Positions 16,797 through 24,834 of a stretch of DNA of 57,835 bases are shown here, one piece after another. How positions within the stretch are numbered: position 1 is the first letter of the stretch; the number at the start of each line of letters is the position of its first letter. The notes under the pieces were generated by a model. It was given only the letters and a program-made list of their open reading frames with translations, was not told the origin of the DNA and ran no database searches. Both the position numbers and the translations under genes were made by a program. This DNA is from Chthoniobacteraceae bacterium (GTDB lineage Bacteria > Verrucomicrobiota > Verrucomicrobiia > Chthoniobacterales > Chthoniobacteraceae): contig JAQGOL010000001.1 in NCBI GenBank assembly GCA_028293625.1, positions 1-57,835 on the forward strand, in the 5' to 3' direction.

Positions 16797-19666
16797 GTCG
16801 CTGGAGTGAGGTAACGGCTGAAGAGGCGGAGGATGCTTTCCACTTCGATCGGTTTGGTGATGTAGTCGTTGGCGCCGGCCGCCAGGAGCCGGTGCGCCTG
16901 CCTGCTCATCGCATCAGCGCTAATGATGACAATGGGCGTGCCGCTTAGAAGCCGCTCGTCGCGAAGCTGCGAGAGCACTTGTTCGCCGCCGAGATCGGGC
17001 AGATGAAGGTCGAGCAGGATCAACGCGGGCCGATGGGCCAGCGCCAATGGCAATGCGTCGCCACCACGCGTGGCGGTGATAAGCCGCACCCCCGCATGTT
17101 CACTTGCGACGTGTTCCATTAAACGCAGGTTTGCCGGGTTGTCCTCCACGTAAAGCACATTCCGCTTGGTGCGGAACCGGCCGTTTTCTCCATAAAAAGC
17201 GGATTTTTCTTTCGGGAGACTTAACTGCGCGTTGGCGGCCATCGGCAGAACAAGCGAGAACGTGCTGCCCCGGCCCACCTCGCTTTGTACCTCAATGACG
17301 CCTCCCATGAGCGTCGCCAGCTGCCGGGAAAGCGCCAGTCCGATCCCGTGTCCTTCAATTCCTTCGTGTTCGGCGCCCAGACGCTCGAACGGGACAAAAA
17401 GCCGCTCCATTTTTTCCGCGGAAATGCCGCGGCCGGTATCGTGGATGTGAATGCACAAAAGCGCGGGCAACCGCTTTTGACAGTCGACGCTCACTGTGCC
17501 GCCGTCGTGATTATACTTGATGGCATTGGAGAGGAGGTTCACAAAAATCTGTTTGAGCCGCTGCCTGTCGGCGGTAACAAAACGGTCTGCCATATCTATC
17601 AAATTGACATCAAATCGAATCGCACGCGATTCGGCCAGATTTTGAACCAGGCTGAGGCTTTCCTCCAGGGCATCGGATATTTCCACCGATTCGGCGGAGA
17701 TGCTCGTATTGCCGGATTCAATGCGGGTCAAATCAAGCACCTCGTCGATGAGATCGAGCAAATGGCGGCCGCCTTTGGCGATGAAACCGACGCTTTCAGT
17801 TTGCCGTTCATCAAGTGGGCGACGTTGTAAAAGCTGGCTGAAACCGAGGATCGCATTGAGCGGTGTGCGCAGTTCGTGGCTCATGCGGGAAAGAAACGCG
17901 CTTTTGGCCGCATTGGCGCGTTCGGCTTCCGCCTTCGCCTGTTGAAGTTTTTCCTCGACCTGTTTGCGTGCGGAGATGTCGCGCATATGGCCGGTGAACA
18001 TGGGCGGCCCATCGCTCACGATCCGCATAATGGTGAGCTCGATGGGAAACTCACTCCCATCGGAGCGCATCGCGGAGAGCTCCAGGCGTTTGCCCAGCAC
18101 GGGGCCTTCGCCGGTTTCCAGAAAACGCCGAATCCCATTCCGATGCGCTTCCCGGTACTGGGGCGGCACGATGAGCATCGCCATCTCCTTGCCGATCATT
18201 TGCGCGGCGCTGTAACCGAAGATTGTCTCCGTGGCGAAATTGATTTCCACCACGCATCCCTGGTGGTCGATCGTCAGGATCGAATCGAGGGAGGCTTCCA
18301 AAATTGCTGTGTGGCGAGCCTTGCTTTGATGCAGCGCTTCCTCAGTCTGTTTACGGGCGGTAATGTCGGTGGAAATTCCACAGAGCGCATACGGCTGCCC
18401 CTCGCTGTCGCGCAGCGGGAATTTAAGAGAAAGATACGTATGCGCCCCGTCGGCCTGCATGACGGTTTCCTCAAATTCCAGCGAGCTGTTTGTCGCGAAC
18501 ACGCGCCGGTCGTTTTCGTGCAGCAATAACGCGATCTGCGGGGAGTGAAACGCCGAGTCGGTGTTTCCCAGGATAGCCGATTCGCCTTGCGGAGAAAACA
18601 ATGTGCAGAATTGCCGGTTCGCCAATAGATAACGGCCGCCGGTATCCTTCACGTAAATGAGCGACGTGGTATTATCGAGGATCGCTTGCAAGCGGGCTTC
18701 GCTCTCTCTGAGTGCCTGTTGGGCATTGACCCGCGCCGTCACGTCGTTCTGCAATCCCACGAAGTTCAAAAGCGTTCCATCGGCGTCAAAAACCGGGTTG
18801 ATCATCAGCTCATTCCAAAAGGAAACCCCGCCTTTTCCGTAATTTAAGAGCAGCCCGTTAAAAGGCCGGCGCGCGGCGATGGCTTCGCGCATTTTCCGAA
18901 CTATTTCGCGATCCGTGCCGGGCCCCTGCATGAAGCGGCAGTTGTGCCCCAGGACATCCTCGGATTTGTAGCCGGTGATCTTTTCAAAGGCCGGGTTGAC
19001 GAAAACCGCCGGGTTGTCAGGAAGATTGGGATCGCTGACGAGCACTCCCACATTGGTGCTGTTGATGGCGGTGCTTAAAAGGCTGTTTCGGCGCAACGCC
19101 AGACGCAGCTCCTTGTTCGATTTCTCAAGCTCCGCCGCGATCGACTTTTTTTCGGCCAACTCAGCCTGCAACCGTTTTTGACTGCTCCGAAACTCCAACT
19201 CGTCGACAACGAGCGCGGCCAGATCGGCCAGAGTCGCCTCTTCAAGCAACGAAAATGCGCGCGCTTTCATGTCGACAAGGCAGAGTGTGCCTATGGAGTG
19301 GCCATCCGCTGTCTTGAGCGGTGCGCCCGCATAAAAACGGACGCCCGGCGGACCTGCGACCATCGGATTATCCGCAAACCGCGGGTCGAGGGTCAGGTCT
19401 GGCACGGTGGTGACTTTTGTTGAGAGGATAGTGTGGGCGCAGAAAGAAATCTCGCGGCCGGTTTCTTTCAGATCGACTCCAAAACACGATTTGAACCACT
19501 GCCTGTTGGCGTCAATGAGCGAAACGAGCGCGATTGGAACCGAGAAAATCCGCGCAGCCAGCGAAGTAATCCGATCAAACGGCGCCTCCGGCGGTGTATC
19601 GAGAATATTGTAACTAATTAGCTTAAGTAGACGCTCGGTTTCAGCGGGTGGATTTGGAGGACGCAT
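16793..19666 (-). CDS. GAF-LOV-PAS-PAS hybrid histidine kinase, probable blue-light sensor
   Basis: Large soluble sensor kinase (957 aa). The domains run: GAF (about 20-160), a LOV-type PAS (195-315), two further PAS domains (about 320-440 and 445-570), HisKA with H597 in MSHELRTPLNA, an ATPase domain (DTGRGIS, GHGIGLAL) and a C-terminal receiver with D886 (LILLDLHLPD). The LOV domain has the full flavin set: GHNCRFMQGPGTD with the photo-adduct cysteine C243, then NYGKGG (N275), FWNEL (N285) and GLQNDVT (Q306). This is the signature of FMN-binding photoreceptors, so blue light is a likely input, with the GAF and PAS domains adding others. It is the first gene of a two-gene operon. Confidence 0.92.
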   Translation of the reverse strand: MRPPNPPAETERLLKLISYNILDTPPEAPFDRITSLAARIFSVPIALVSLIDANRQWFKSCFGVDLKETGREISFCAHTILSTKVTTVPDLTLDPRFADNPMVAGPPGVRFYAGAPLKTADGHSIGTLCLVDMKARAFSLLEEATLADLAALVVDELEFRSSQKRLQAELAEKKSIAAELEKSNKELRLALRRNSLLSTAINSTNVGVLVSDPNLPDNPAVFVNPAFEKITGYKSEDVLGHNCRFMQGPGTDREIVRKMREAIAARRPFNGLLLNYGKGGVSFWNELMINPVFDADGTLLNFVGLQNDVTARVNAQQALRESEARLQAILDNTTSLIYVKDTGGRYLLANRQFCTLFSPQGESAILGNTDSAFHSPQIALLLHENDRRVFATNSSLEFEETVMQADGAHTYLSLKFPLRDSEGQPYALCGISTDITARKQTEEALHQSKARHTAILEASLDSILTIDHQGCVVEINFATETIFGYSAAQMIGKEMAMLIVPPQYREAHRNGIRRFLETGEGPVLGKRLELSAMRSDGSEFPIELTIMRIVSDGPPMFTGHMRDISARKQVEEKLQQAKAEAERANAAKSAFLSRMSHELRTPLNAILGFSQLLQRRPLDERQTESVGFIAKGGRHLLDLIDEVLDLTRIESGNTSISAESVEISDALEESLSLVQNLAESRAIRFDVNLIDMADRFVTADRQRLKQIFVNLLSNAIKYNHDGGTVSVDCQKRLPALLCIHIHDTGRGISAEKMERLFVPFERLGAEHEGIEGHGIGLALSRQLATLMGGVIEVQSEVGRGSTFSLVLPMAANAQLSLPKEKSAFYGENGRFRTKRNVLYVEDNPANLRLMEHVASEHAGVRLITATRGGDALPLALAHRPALILLDLHLPDLGGEQVLSQLRDERLLSGTPIVIISADAMSRQAHRLLAAGANDYITKPIEVESILRLFSRYLTPAT
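18722..19084 (-). other. LOV domain coding segment of the hybrid kinase
   Basis: Approximate DNA span of the LOV domain, residues 195-315 of the 957-residue kinase. The cysteine codon expected to form the flavin adduct is TGC at 18940-18938 (minus strand). The cysteine, two asparagines and the glutamine that normally hold FMN are all present. Confidence 0.85.
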
Positions 19667-19733
19667 CAGTGGGACAAATTCTGCAATGAGCAGCCGTCAA
19701 GCCAGCGGGCCGCGGCATGGGCGAAAAAATCGC

Positions 19734-20780
19734 TCAATGCGCCAGCCGTCCCGCCGAACGATCCGCGAACTGGCCGATCATCCCATCAAGGGTCACGACC
19801 AATTCAGAAAGCGCTTCACGGTACGGCGTTGGCGGAAGCCCCTCGATCTGCGCGCCTGCTTCCTGAAGCATCTCACGGCCCGTGGCCACGGCGGCTTTGA
19901 CAGCACCCGCCTCGACCGCGCGCTCAAGCAGAATGTGAAGTTCCGCGTCGCTCCCGCTCAGGATGATCTCACTGAGCTCCTGGCGTTCCTTTGGACTGCT
20001 GTGGTGGAGCAAATGGAGGATCGGCAGCGTGAGTTTGCCTTTGCGCAGATCACTTCCAAGCGATTTGCCCGCCTCCGCTTCGTTGCCAGCCAGATCGAGG
20101 CAATCGTCGTAAATCTGGTAGGCCGTGCCGAGGCGCAATCCGAACGTTTTAAGAGCCGCGATCGTTTCCTCAGGCGCTCCGTTGATCAACGCGCTTAGCT
20201 CGGTTGCCACGCCAAAAAGCGCGCCCGTTTTCATCTCCAGAATTTTATAATAATCGGGCACCGTCAGGCTCAGATCAAACCGGCGCTGGGTCTGAATGAT
20301 TTCCCCGGAACAAACATCGCTGGCGGCGGTCGCGATTCTCCGGCAGATCTCGCCATTCTCGAAATTGCTCGAAAGTTTCAGCGCGTGCGCAAAAAGGCAG
20401 TCGCCAAGAAGGACGGAAATCGCGTTGCCCCATTTGGCATTGGCCGTTGGCTGGCCGCGCCGCTGGTCGGCTCCATCGAGAATGTCATCATGGACCAGGG
20501 TGGCCGCGTGAATGAGTTCCACGACGACGGCCAGGTCAAAGTGACTTTGCACGATCTGCCCGGTGGCGCCTCCGGCCAGCAACGCGAGCGCAGGGCGCAG
20601 CCGTTTGCCGTGGCTCTCCACCGCATACGCCACATACCCTTCCACTGCAGGGTCAAATGCGCGTGCCTGCTCGCGAATCCGTTCCTCAACGAGCACCAAC
20701 TGCGATTGGATTAGCTCAAATGTAGGTTTGAGCGCCTGCGTTGTGTCAGCGGAAGGTTCGAGATTCACGGATTTTTTCAC
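19734..20780 (-). CDS. Trans-polyprenyl diphosphate synthase (IspB-like)
   Basis: Builds long-chain isoprenoid diphosphates, most likely the quinone side chain, by adding isopentenyl units. Both aspartate motifs are present: DDILD (residues 98-102, counting from GTG 20780) with the following GADQRRG, and YDDCLDLAGN. GKRLRP is the substrate-binding segment. The longest frame begins at a TTG (20915) and would add 45 residues of low-complexity leader unlike the family; GTG 20780 gives 348 residues, the normal size, and lies just after a good promoter (20788-20815). GTG 20768 is an alternative. It is divergent from the metallo-beta-lactamase gene and stands alone. Confidence 0.9.
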   Translation of the reverse strand: MKKSVNLEPSADTTQALKPTFELIQSQLVLVEERIREQARAFDPAVEGYVAYAVESHGKRLRPALALLAGGATGQIVQSHFDLAVVVELIHAATLVHDDILDGADQRRGQPTANAKWGNAISVLLGDCLFAHALKLSSNFENGEICRRIATAASDVCSGEIIQTQRRFDLSLTVPDYYKILEMKTGALFGVATELSALINGAPEETIAALKTFGLRLGTAYQIYDDCLDLAGNEAEAGKSLGSDLRKGKLTLPILHLLHHSSPKERQELSEIILSGSDAELHILLERAVEAGAVKAAVATGREMLQEAGAQIEGLPPTPYREALSELVVTLDGMIGQFADRSAGRLAH

Positions 20781-20787
20781 CGCGCGC

Positions 20788-20815
20788 AGAATAGGAGTGG
20801 GGGTTTGGAAGTCAA
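20788..20815 (-). promoter_or_regulatory. Candidate sigma-70 promoter of the polyprenyl synthase gene
   Basis: On the minus strand TTGACT (20815-20810), a 16-base spacer and TATTCT (20793-20788) resemble -35 and -10 boxes. Transcription would begin near 20781, essentially at the proposed GTG start, which implies a leaderless or nearly leaderless message. This rests on motif reading alone. Confidence 0.35.
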
Positions 20816-20992
20816 TGCGGGGCGCCAATCGCTCACTGAAAGAGCACGCGGCACGTGGGAAGCAACCCGCGCCCGCGGCCTTTGAATCGTTCCGATTTGC
20901 GCTTATTTGCGGCAATTCTCGGCTAACTCGCTTGGCCGCGCCACAATACCGTTGCCAAGCGAGGCCCCCCTCCGCATCGTTCGCGGCAGAAA

Positions 20993-22378
20993 ATGGGCTC
21001 GATAACGTTTACAAATCTCACGCGCGCGGTGGAAATTGGCGCCAACTCCTACTTATTGCAGATCGGCGCGAAAAGGGTGGTCCTCGATTCAGGTCTGCAT
21101 CCGCGCATGGAGGGGGAGGCGGCTCTGCCCAATCACGATTTGCTCGCCGACAATTCCGTCGATGCCATTGTCGTCTCGCATGCCCATCAGGACCACGTCG
21201 GTTCGCTTCCCGTTCTGATGCGACGCCAGCGCCGCGCCCCGGTTTTTATGACCGAAGGCACCCGCGCCCTTAGCGAGGTGATGCTTCATAACTCAGTCAA
21301 TGTGATGCTGAAAAAGCGCGACGAGGGAGTCGTGTCGTATCCGCTTTTTACCCATCGCGAAATAGACATCAACAGCCGCCGCTTTTCCAACATCCCGGTG
21401 CGCCAGCGGTTTGATCTGAATGGGGAAAGGCTTTCCCCCAACGAGAACGTCGACATCGAGTTTGAGTTTTTTGACGCCGGCCACATTCTTGGTTCCACCG
21501 GCACGCTGATCCGCGCCGATGGACGCACGATTTTTTATACGGGTGACGTTAATTTTGACGCCCAGACCCTCATGCAGGCCGCCACGTTCCCCGAGGAGCC
21601 ACTCGATGTGCTCATCATGGAGACCACACGCGGGGATCGCGCCACACCCGAGGGATTTACCCGGGCCGGTGAGGAACTCCGCCTTGCGGAAGCATTCAGA
21701 GACGCATTTGAACGCGGCGGCTGCGTGCTTCTCCCGCTTTTTGCCCTCGGCAAGACCCAGGAAATGCTCGCGCTTTTTTATGAGTTCCGACGCAGCGGAT
21801 TATTGCCTCGCGATTGCCCGATTTATATCGGTGGTCTCGGCACCAAACTGACCGAACTCCACGATCGGCTCGCTCCCCGCAGCATCCGGCAGCGGCGCGG
21901 CCTCCAGCTTCTCGATGAAGTCGCCCCATTTGTCGTGGGTGGCCAGGATGCCCAGACGCTGCCTATGAAAGCCGGCCGCATTTATGCGCTTTCAAGCGGC
22001 ATGATGAGTGAGAAGACGCTTTCCAATACGGTCGCGCGTCTGGTGCTCAGTGAACCCAATCACTCCCTGATTTTTGTCGGTTACGCCGATCCGGCGTCGC
22101 CCGCCGGCAAAATCCGCAGCGCCGAGCCCGGGGAGACCGTCCAGCTCAGCGCCGAGATGCCGCCGCAAAAGCTGCGTTGCAGGGTCGATAAGTTTAATTT
22201 CAGCGGCCATTCCTCGCGGGAAAGCTTGCGGGCATACGCGAATAAAGTGCGCCCCAAAAAGATCGTGCTCGTCCATGGCGATGTCGACGCAATGAACTGG
22301 TTTCGCGAAGTGCTCAGCACCGATCTCCCTGGAACGGAGATCATTACGCCGACCCCCGGCGAACCGATCGAATTTTAG
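20993..22378 (+). CDS. Metallo-beta-lactamase / beta-CASP family hydrolase (RNase-like)
   Basis: Zinc-dependent hydrolase of the CPSF73/YSH1-like group, probably an RNA-processing nuclease in the cytoplasm. The zinc motif is SHAHQDH (H63, H65, D67, H68), followed by DAGHILGS, GDVN (metal-bridging aspartate), and the C-terminal beta-CASP elements FSGHSSR and LVHGD. Length (461 aa) fits the bacterial single-domain members; no KH domains as in archaeal relatives. The start ATG 20993 gives MGSITFTNLTRAVEIGANSY. It stands alone, divergent from the polyprenyl synthase gene, with 71 bp before the next gene. Substrate is not evident from context. Confidence 0.9.
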   Translation: MGSITFTNLTRAVEIGANSYLLQIGAKRVVLDSGLHPRMEGEAALPNHDLLADNSVDAIVVSHAHQDHVGSLPVLMRRQRRAPVFMTEGTRALSEVMLHNSVNVMLKKRDEGVVSYPLFTHREIDINSRRFSNIPVRQRFDLNGERLSPNENVDIEFEFFDAGHILGSTGTLIRADGRTIFYTGDVNFDAQTLMQAATFPEEPLDVLIMETTRGDRATPEGFTRAGEELRLAEAFRDAFERGGCVLLPLFALGKTQEMLALFYEFRRSGLLPRDCPIYIGGLGTKLTELHDRLAPRSIRQRRGLQLLDEVAPFVVGGQDAQTLPMKAGRIYALSSGMMSEKTLSNTVARLVLSEPNHSLIFVGYADPASPAGKIRSAEPGETVQLSAEMPPQKLRCRVDKFNFSGHSSRESLRAYANKVRPKKIVLVHGDVDAMNWFREVLSTDLPGTEIITPTPGEPIEF

Positions 22379-22449
22379 GCCGCGGTTCGGCGGGCGCGAA
22401 CCCGCTTCCGGAGAGGGCCGCTGCAGGGGTTTCCCCCGATGTTTCTATC

Positions 22450-23394
22450 GTGAAAACGCCTTCCCTGACCCTTGCATTTTTGACGCTTGGTTTGCTCCCT
22501 GTTTGCGCTGAAAAACCGAATCCCGAGGGACTCCGCGTGCAGGTCTTCCTGGACCGGGAAAATTTCGGGCCGGGTAAAATCGACGCAGAGGGCGGTGAAT
22601 TTACCAAAAAAGCCATTTTGCGTTACCAGCAGGCGCATGGACTTAAAGCCGACGGGAACGTAAAATCCCTTCCAATTGACCAGGATCTGCCCGGGACCAT
22701 CGATTACACCGTGACCGCCGAGGATCTGGAACAGATCGGGCCGGTGCCTGAAAAGCCGGAGGAACAGGCAAAACTCAAGGCGCTTCCATACGGCTCGGTG
22801 AGCGAACTGCTGGCTGAGAAATTTCACGCCAGTGAGAAGTTTCTGAAAGAGCTTAATCCGCAACTTAAAGGTAACGATCTAAAATCGGGCGATGTCGTAA
22901 AAGTGCCAAATGTAAAACCGTTTGACATGGCCGCCGTTGAAGCCAAACGGACCAAGGAAGAGGCGTCCGCCGCGAAGGAAAGCGCCGAGGGCGCATGGCT
23001 CGATGTCGATGTCGCCGAGGAGATGCTGGAGGTTAAAGAAGGCGAAAAAATTCTCGCGGCCTTTCCAATTACGCCCGGTTCCTCATCCCTTCCCGCACCA
23101 AAAGGGAATTGGCATATTGAAACGATCAATTACATGCCTGTTTTCCGGTTCGATAAAGAGATGCTCTATCACGGCCGCCGAGGGGAAAATGGCGTCCTCA
23201 CTCCGCCCGGACCAAATAACAGTGTCGGCGTCATGTGGATGTCGATCAACAAGAAGGGGATCGGCATCCATGGCACCAACGAGCCTGAAACCATTGGGCG
23301 CGCCGCCAGCCACGGATGCATCCGCCTTGCCAATTGGGATGCAGTCCGCGTCGCGGCAATGATCAAACCCGGTGCGCGGGTCGTGATCCGGTAG
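22450..23394 (+). CDS. L,D-transpeptidase (YkuD) with LysM-like and peptidoglycan-binding-like segments
   Basis: Periplasmic enzyme that makes 3-3 peptidoglycan cross-links or attaches proteins to the wall. The catalytic motif is HGTNEP...SHGCIR with nucleophile C290 and H288, near the C terminus as in YkuD domains. The N terminus from GTG 22450 is a signal peptide (TPSLTLAFLTLGLLPVCA). Residues 27-60 resemble a peptidoglycan-binding domain (GGEFTKKAILRYQQAHGL) and 105-155 a LysM-like repeat (LLAEKFHASEKFLKELNP, then LKSGDVVKVPN). No canonical ATG is available at this position. It converges with ychF, leaving 9 bp. Confidence 0.9.
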   Translation: MKTPSLTLAFLTLGLLPVCAEKPNPEGLRVQVFLDRENFGPGKIDAEGGEFTKKAILRYQQAHGLKADGNVKSLPIDQDLPGTIDYTVTAEDLEQIGPVPEKPEEQAKLKALPYGSVSELLAEKFHASEKFLKELNPQLKGNDLKSGDVVKVPNVKPFDMAAVEAKRTKEEASAAKESAEGAWLDVDVAEEMLEVKEGEKILAAFPITPGSSSLPAPKGNWHIETINYMPVFRFDKEMLYHGRRGENGVLTPPGPNNSVGVMWMSINKKGIGIHGTNEPETIGRAASHGCIRLANWDAVRVAAMIKPGARVVIR

Positions 23395-23403
23395 GGCCGC
23401 GAT

Positions 23404-24573
23404 TTACACGTTAAAGCGGAACTCGATGACGTCGCCGTCCTGAACGGTGTATTCCTTGCCTTCGATCCGCAGTTTCCCGGCCTCACGCGCCTTTGGGAAG
23501 GTGCCAAGGGTGACGAGATCGTTGAAATGCACGGTTTCCGCGGCAATGAATCCGCGTTCAAAGTCGCTGTGAATCACGCCGGCGGCGGCAGGCGCCTTAT
23601 CTCCCGCCTTGATTGTCCATGCGCGGGTTTCCTGTTCGCCGGTGGTCAGGTAAGTGCGCAGCCCAAGCAGATGATAAACGGCGCGAATGAGCGATCCGAC
23701 TCCGCTGCTCGCCACGCCGAGTCCGCGCAGGTATTCGGCGGCTTCTTCTTCTGCGAGCCCGGCCAGTTCGCTCTCAATCTGGGCACTGATGACGATTGCT
23801 TCGGTGGCAAAATGCGCGCGCGCATAGTCCTGGACCGACTTGACATAACGGGCGGCCGGAGTCAGCTCAACGGCTTCGGATGGCGTCCCGCCTTCGTTTT
23901 CATTGGCCGCTTCTACCAGCGCCGACACATTGCCAAGATCAGATTCCGCCACGTTGCAGGCGAAAATCGTCGGTTTGTTGCTGAGGAGGAAAAATTCTTT
24001 GACGATGCGCTGTTCCTCTTCGTTGAGGGAAAGGGTGATTGCCGGTTTGCCTTGATCGAGATGCGGAATGAGTTTTTCGCAAACGGCCAGCTCGGCTTTG
24101 GCCTGTTTGTCGCCCGAACGTGCCAGCTTGGTTTGTTTATCCGCCCGTTTTTGTGTCGCCACCAGATCCGAGAGCACCAACTCGGTATTGATAATCTCAA
24201 TGTCCCGGACCGGATCGACCGTTCCGCTGACATGATGGATGTCGTCATCCTCAAAACAGCGCACCACCTGCACAATCGCGTTCACTTCCCGGATATGGCT
24301 CAGGAATTTGTTGCCAAGTCCTTCGCCTGCGCTCGCGCCTTTGACCAGCCCCGCGATGTCAACAAACTCAATGGCGGCCGGCACCAATTTTTTTGAATTC
24401 GACAATTTGCTCAGAACCGCCAGGCGCGGATCGGGCACAACGACAATCCCGACGTTGGGATCGATCGTACAAAACGGATAATTGGCCGCCTGCGCCTTTT
24501 GCGTGCGGGTGACAGCATTAAAGAGGGTCGATTTGCCGACGTTCGGGAGACCAACAATTCCTGCGGAGAGCAT
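23404..24573 (-). CDS. ychF: Redox-regulated ribosome-associated ATPase YchF (OLA1 family)
   Basis: Universal P-loop NTPase of the Obg group that prefers ATP and binds ribosomes. Motifs are intact: G1 GLPNVGKST (residues 8-16), G3 [17 protein letters not shown], and the altered G4 NVAE that explains ATP preference. A coiled-coil insert (about 130-200) and a C-terminal TGS domain ending [13 protein letters not shown] complete the family layout. Length (389 aa) is slightly above the usual 363. The ATG at 24573 directly precedes [10 protein letters not shown], the expected N terminus. It stands alone; 261 bp of intergenic DNA separate it from the divergent LEPR gene. Confidence 0.95.
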   Translation of the reverse strand: MLSAGIVGLPNVGKSTLFNAVTRTQKAQAANYPFCTIDPNVGIVVVPDPRLAVLSKLSNSKKLVPAAIEFVDIAGLVKGASAGEGLGNKFLSHIREVNAIVQVVRCFEDDDIHHVSGTVDPVRDIEIINTELVLSDLVATQKRADKQTKLARSGDKQAKAELAVCEKLIPHLDQGKPAITLSLNEEEQRIVKEFFLLSNKPTIFACNVAESDLGNVSALVEAANENEGGTPSEAVELTPAARYVKSVQDYARAHFATEAIVISAQIESELAGLAEEEAAEYLRGLGVASSGVGSLIRAVYHLLGLRTYLTTGEQETRAWTIKAGDKAPAAAGVIHSDFERGFIAAETVHFNDLVTLGTFPKAREAGKLRIEGKEYTVQDGDVIEFRFNV

Positions 24574-24834
24574 GAGAGAGAAAAAAAGGGTGAATGACTA
24601 AATGGAAATGGATGCGCGCGAACGGCAACCGCGAAAAGGGGGAGCGACTTGACTGCATCCCTGGGAATCGAGCAATCCAAATCGCGGATTGGCTCCGCGA
24701 ATCGCCGCGATGCATCGCTGAATGCCATGCCCAGGTCCCCGGTTTTACTGCCGGAAAGCGTGCCGCTTTGACGAAATCATTGCCGCAAACCGTGGAGGCT
24801 TGAATTGGAATGATTTTCGCTTATCACGGAGGGC
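24574..24834. other. Intergenic region upstream of the LEPR repeat protein
   Basis: Divergent promoter region of 261 bp. It holds a perfect 7-bp inverted repeat, TCGCGGA (24682-24688) and TCCGCGA (24694-24700), with a 5-base loop, which could be an operator. GGAGG at 24828-24832 sits only 2 bases ahead of the GTG start of the next gene, too close for ideal initiation. No supported small gene is seen. Confidence 0.35.

Noticed and set aside
24594-24803. Small 69-codon plus-strand frame in the ychF-LEPR gap
   Set aside because: Low-complexity, Arg-rich translation with no ribosome site; looks like a chance frame in GC-rich DNA.
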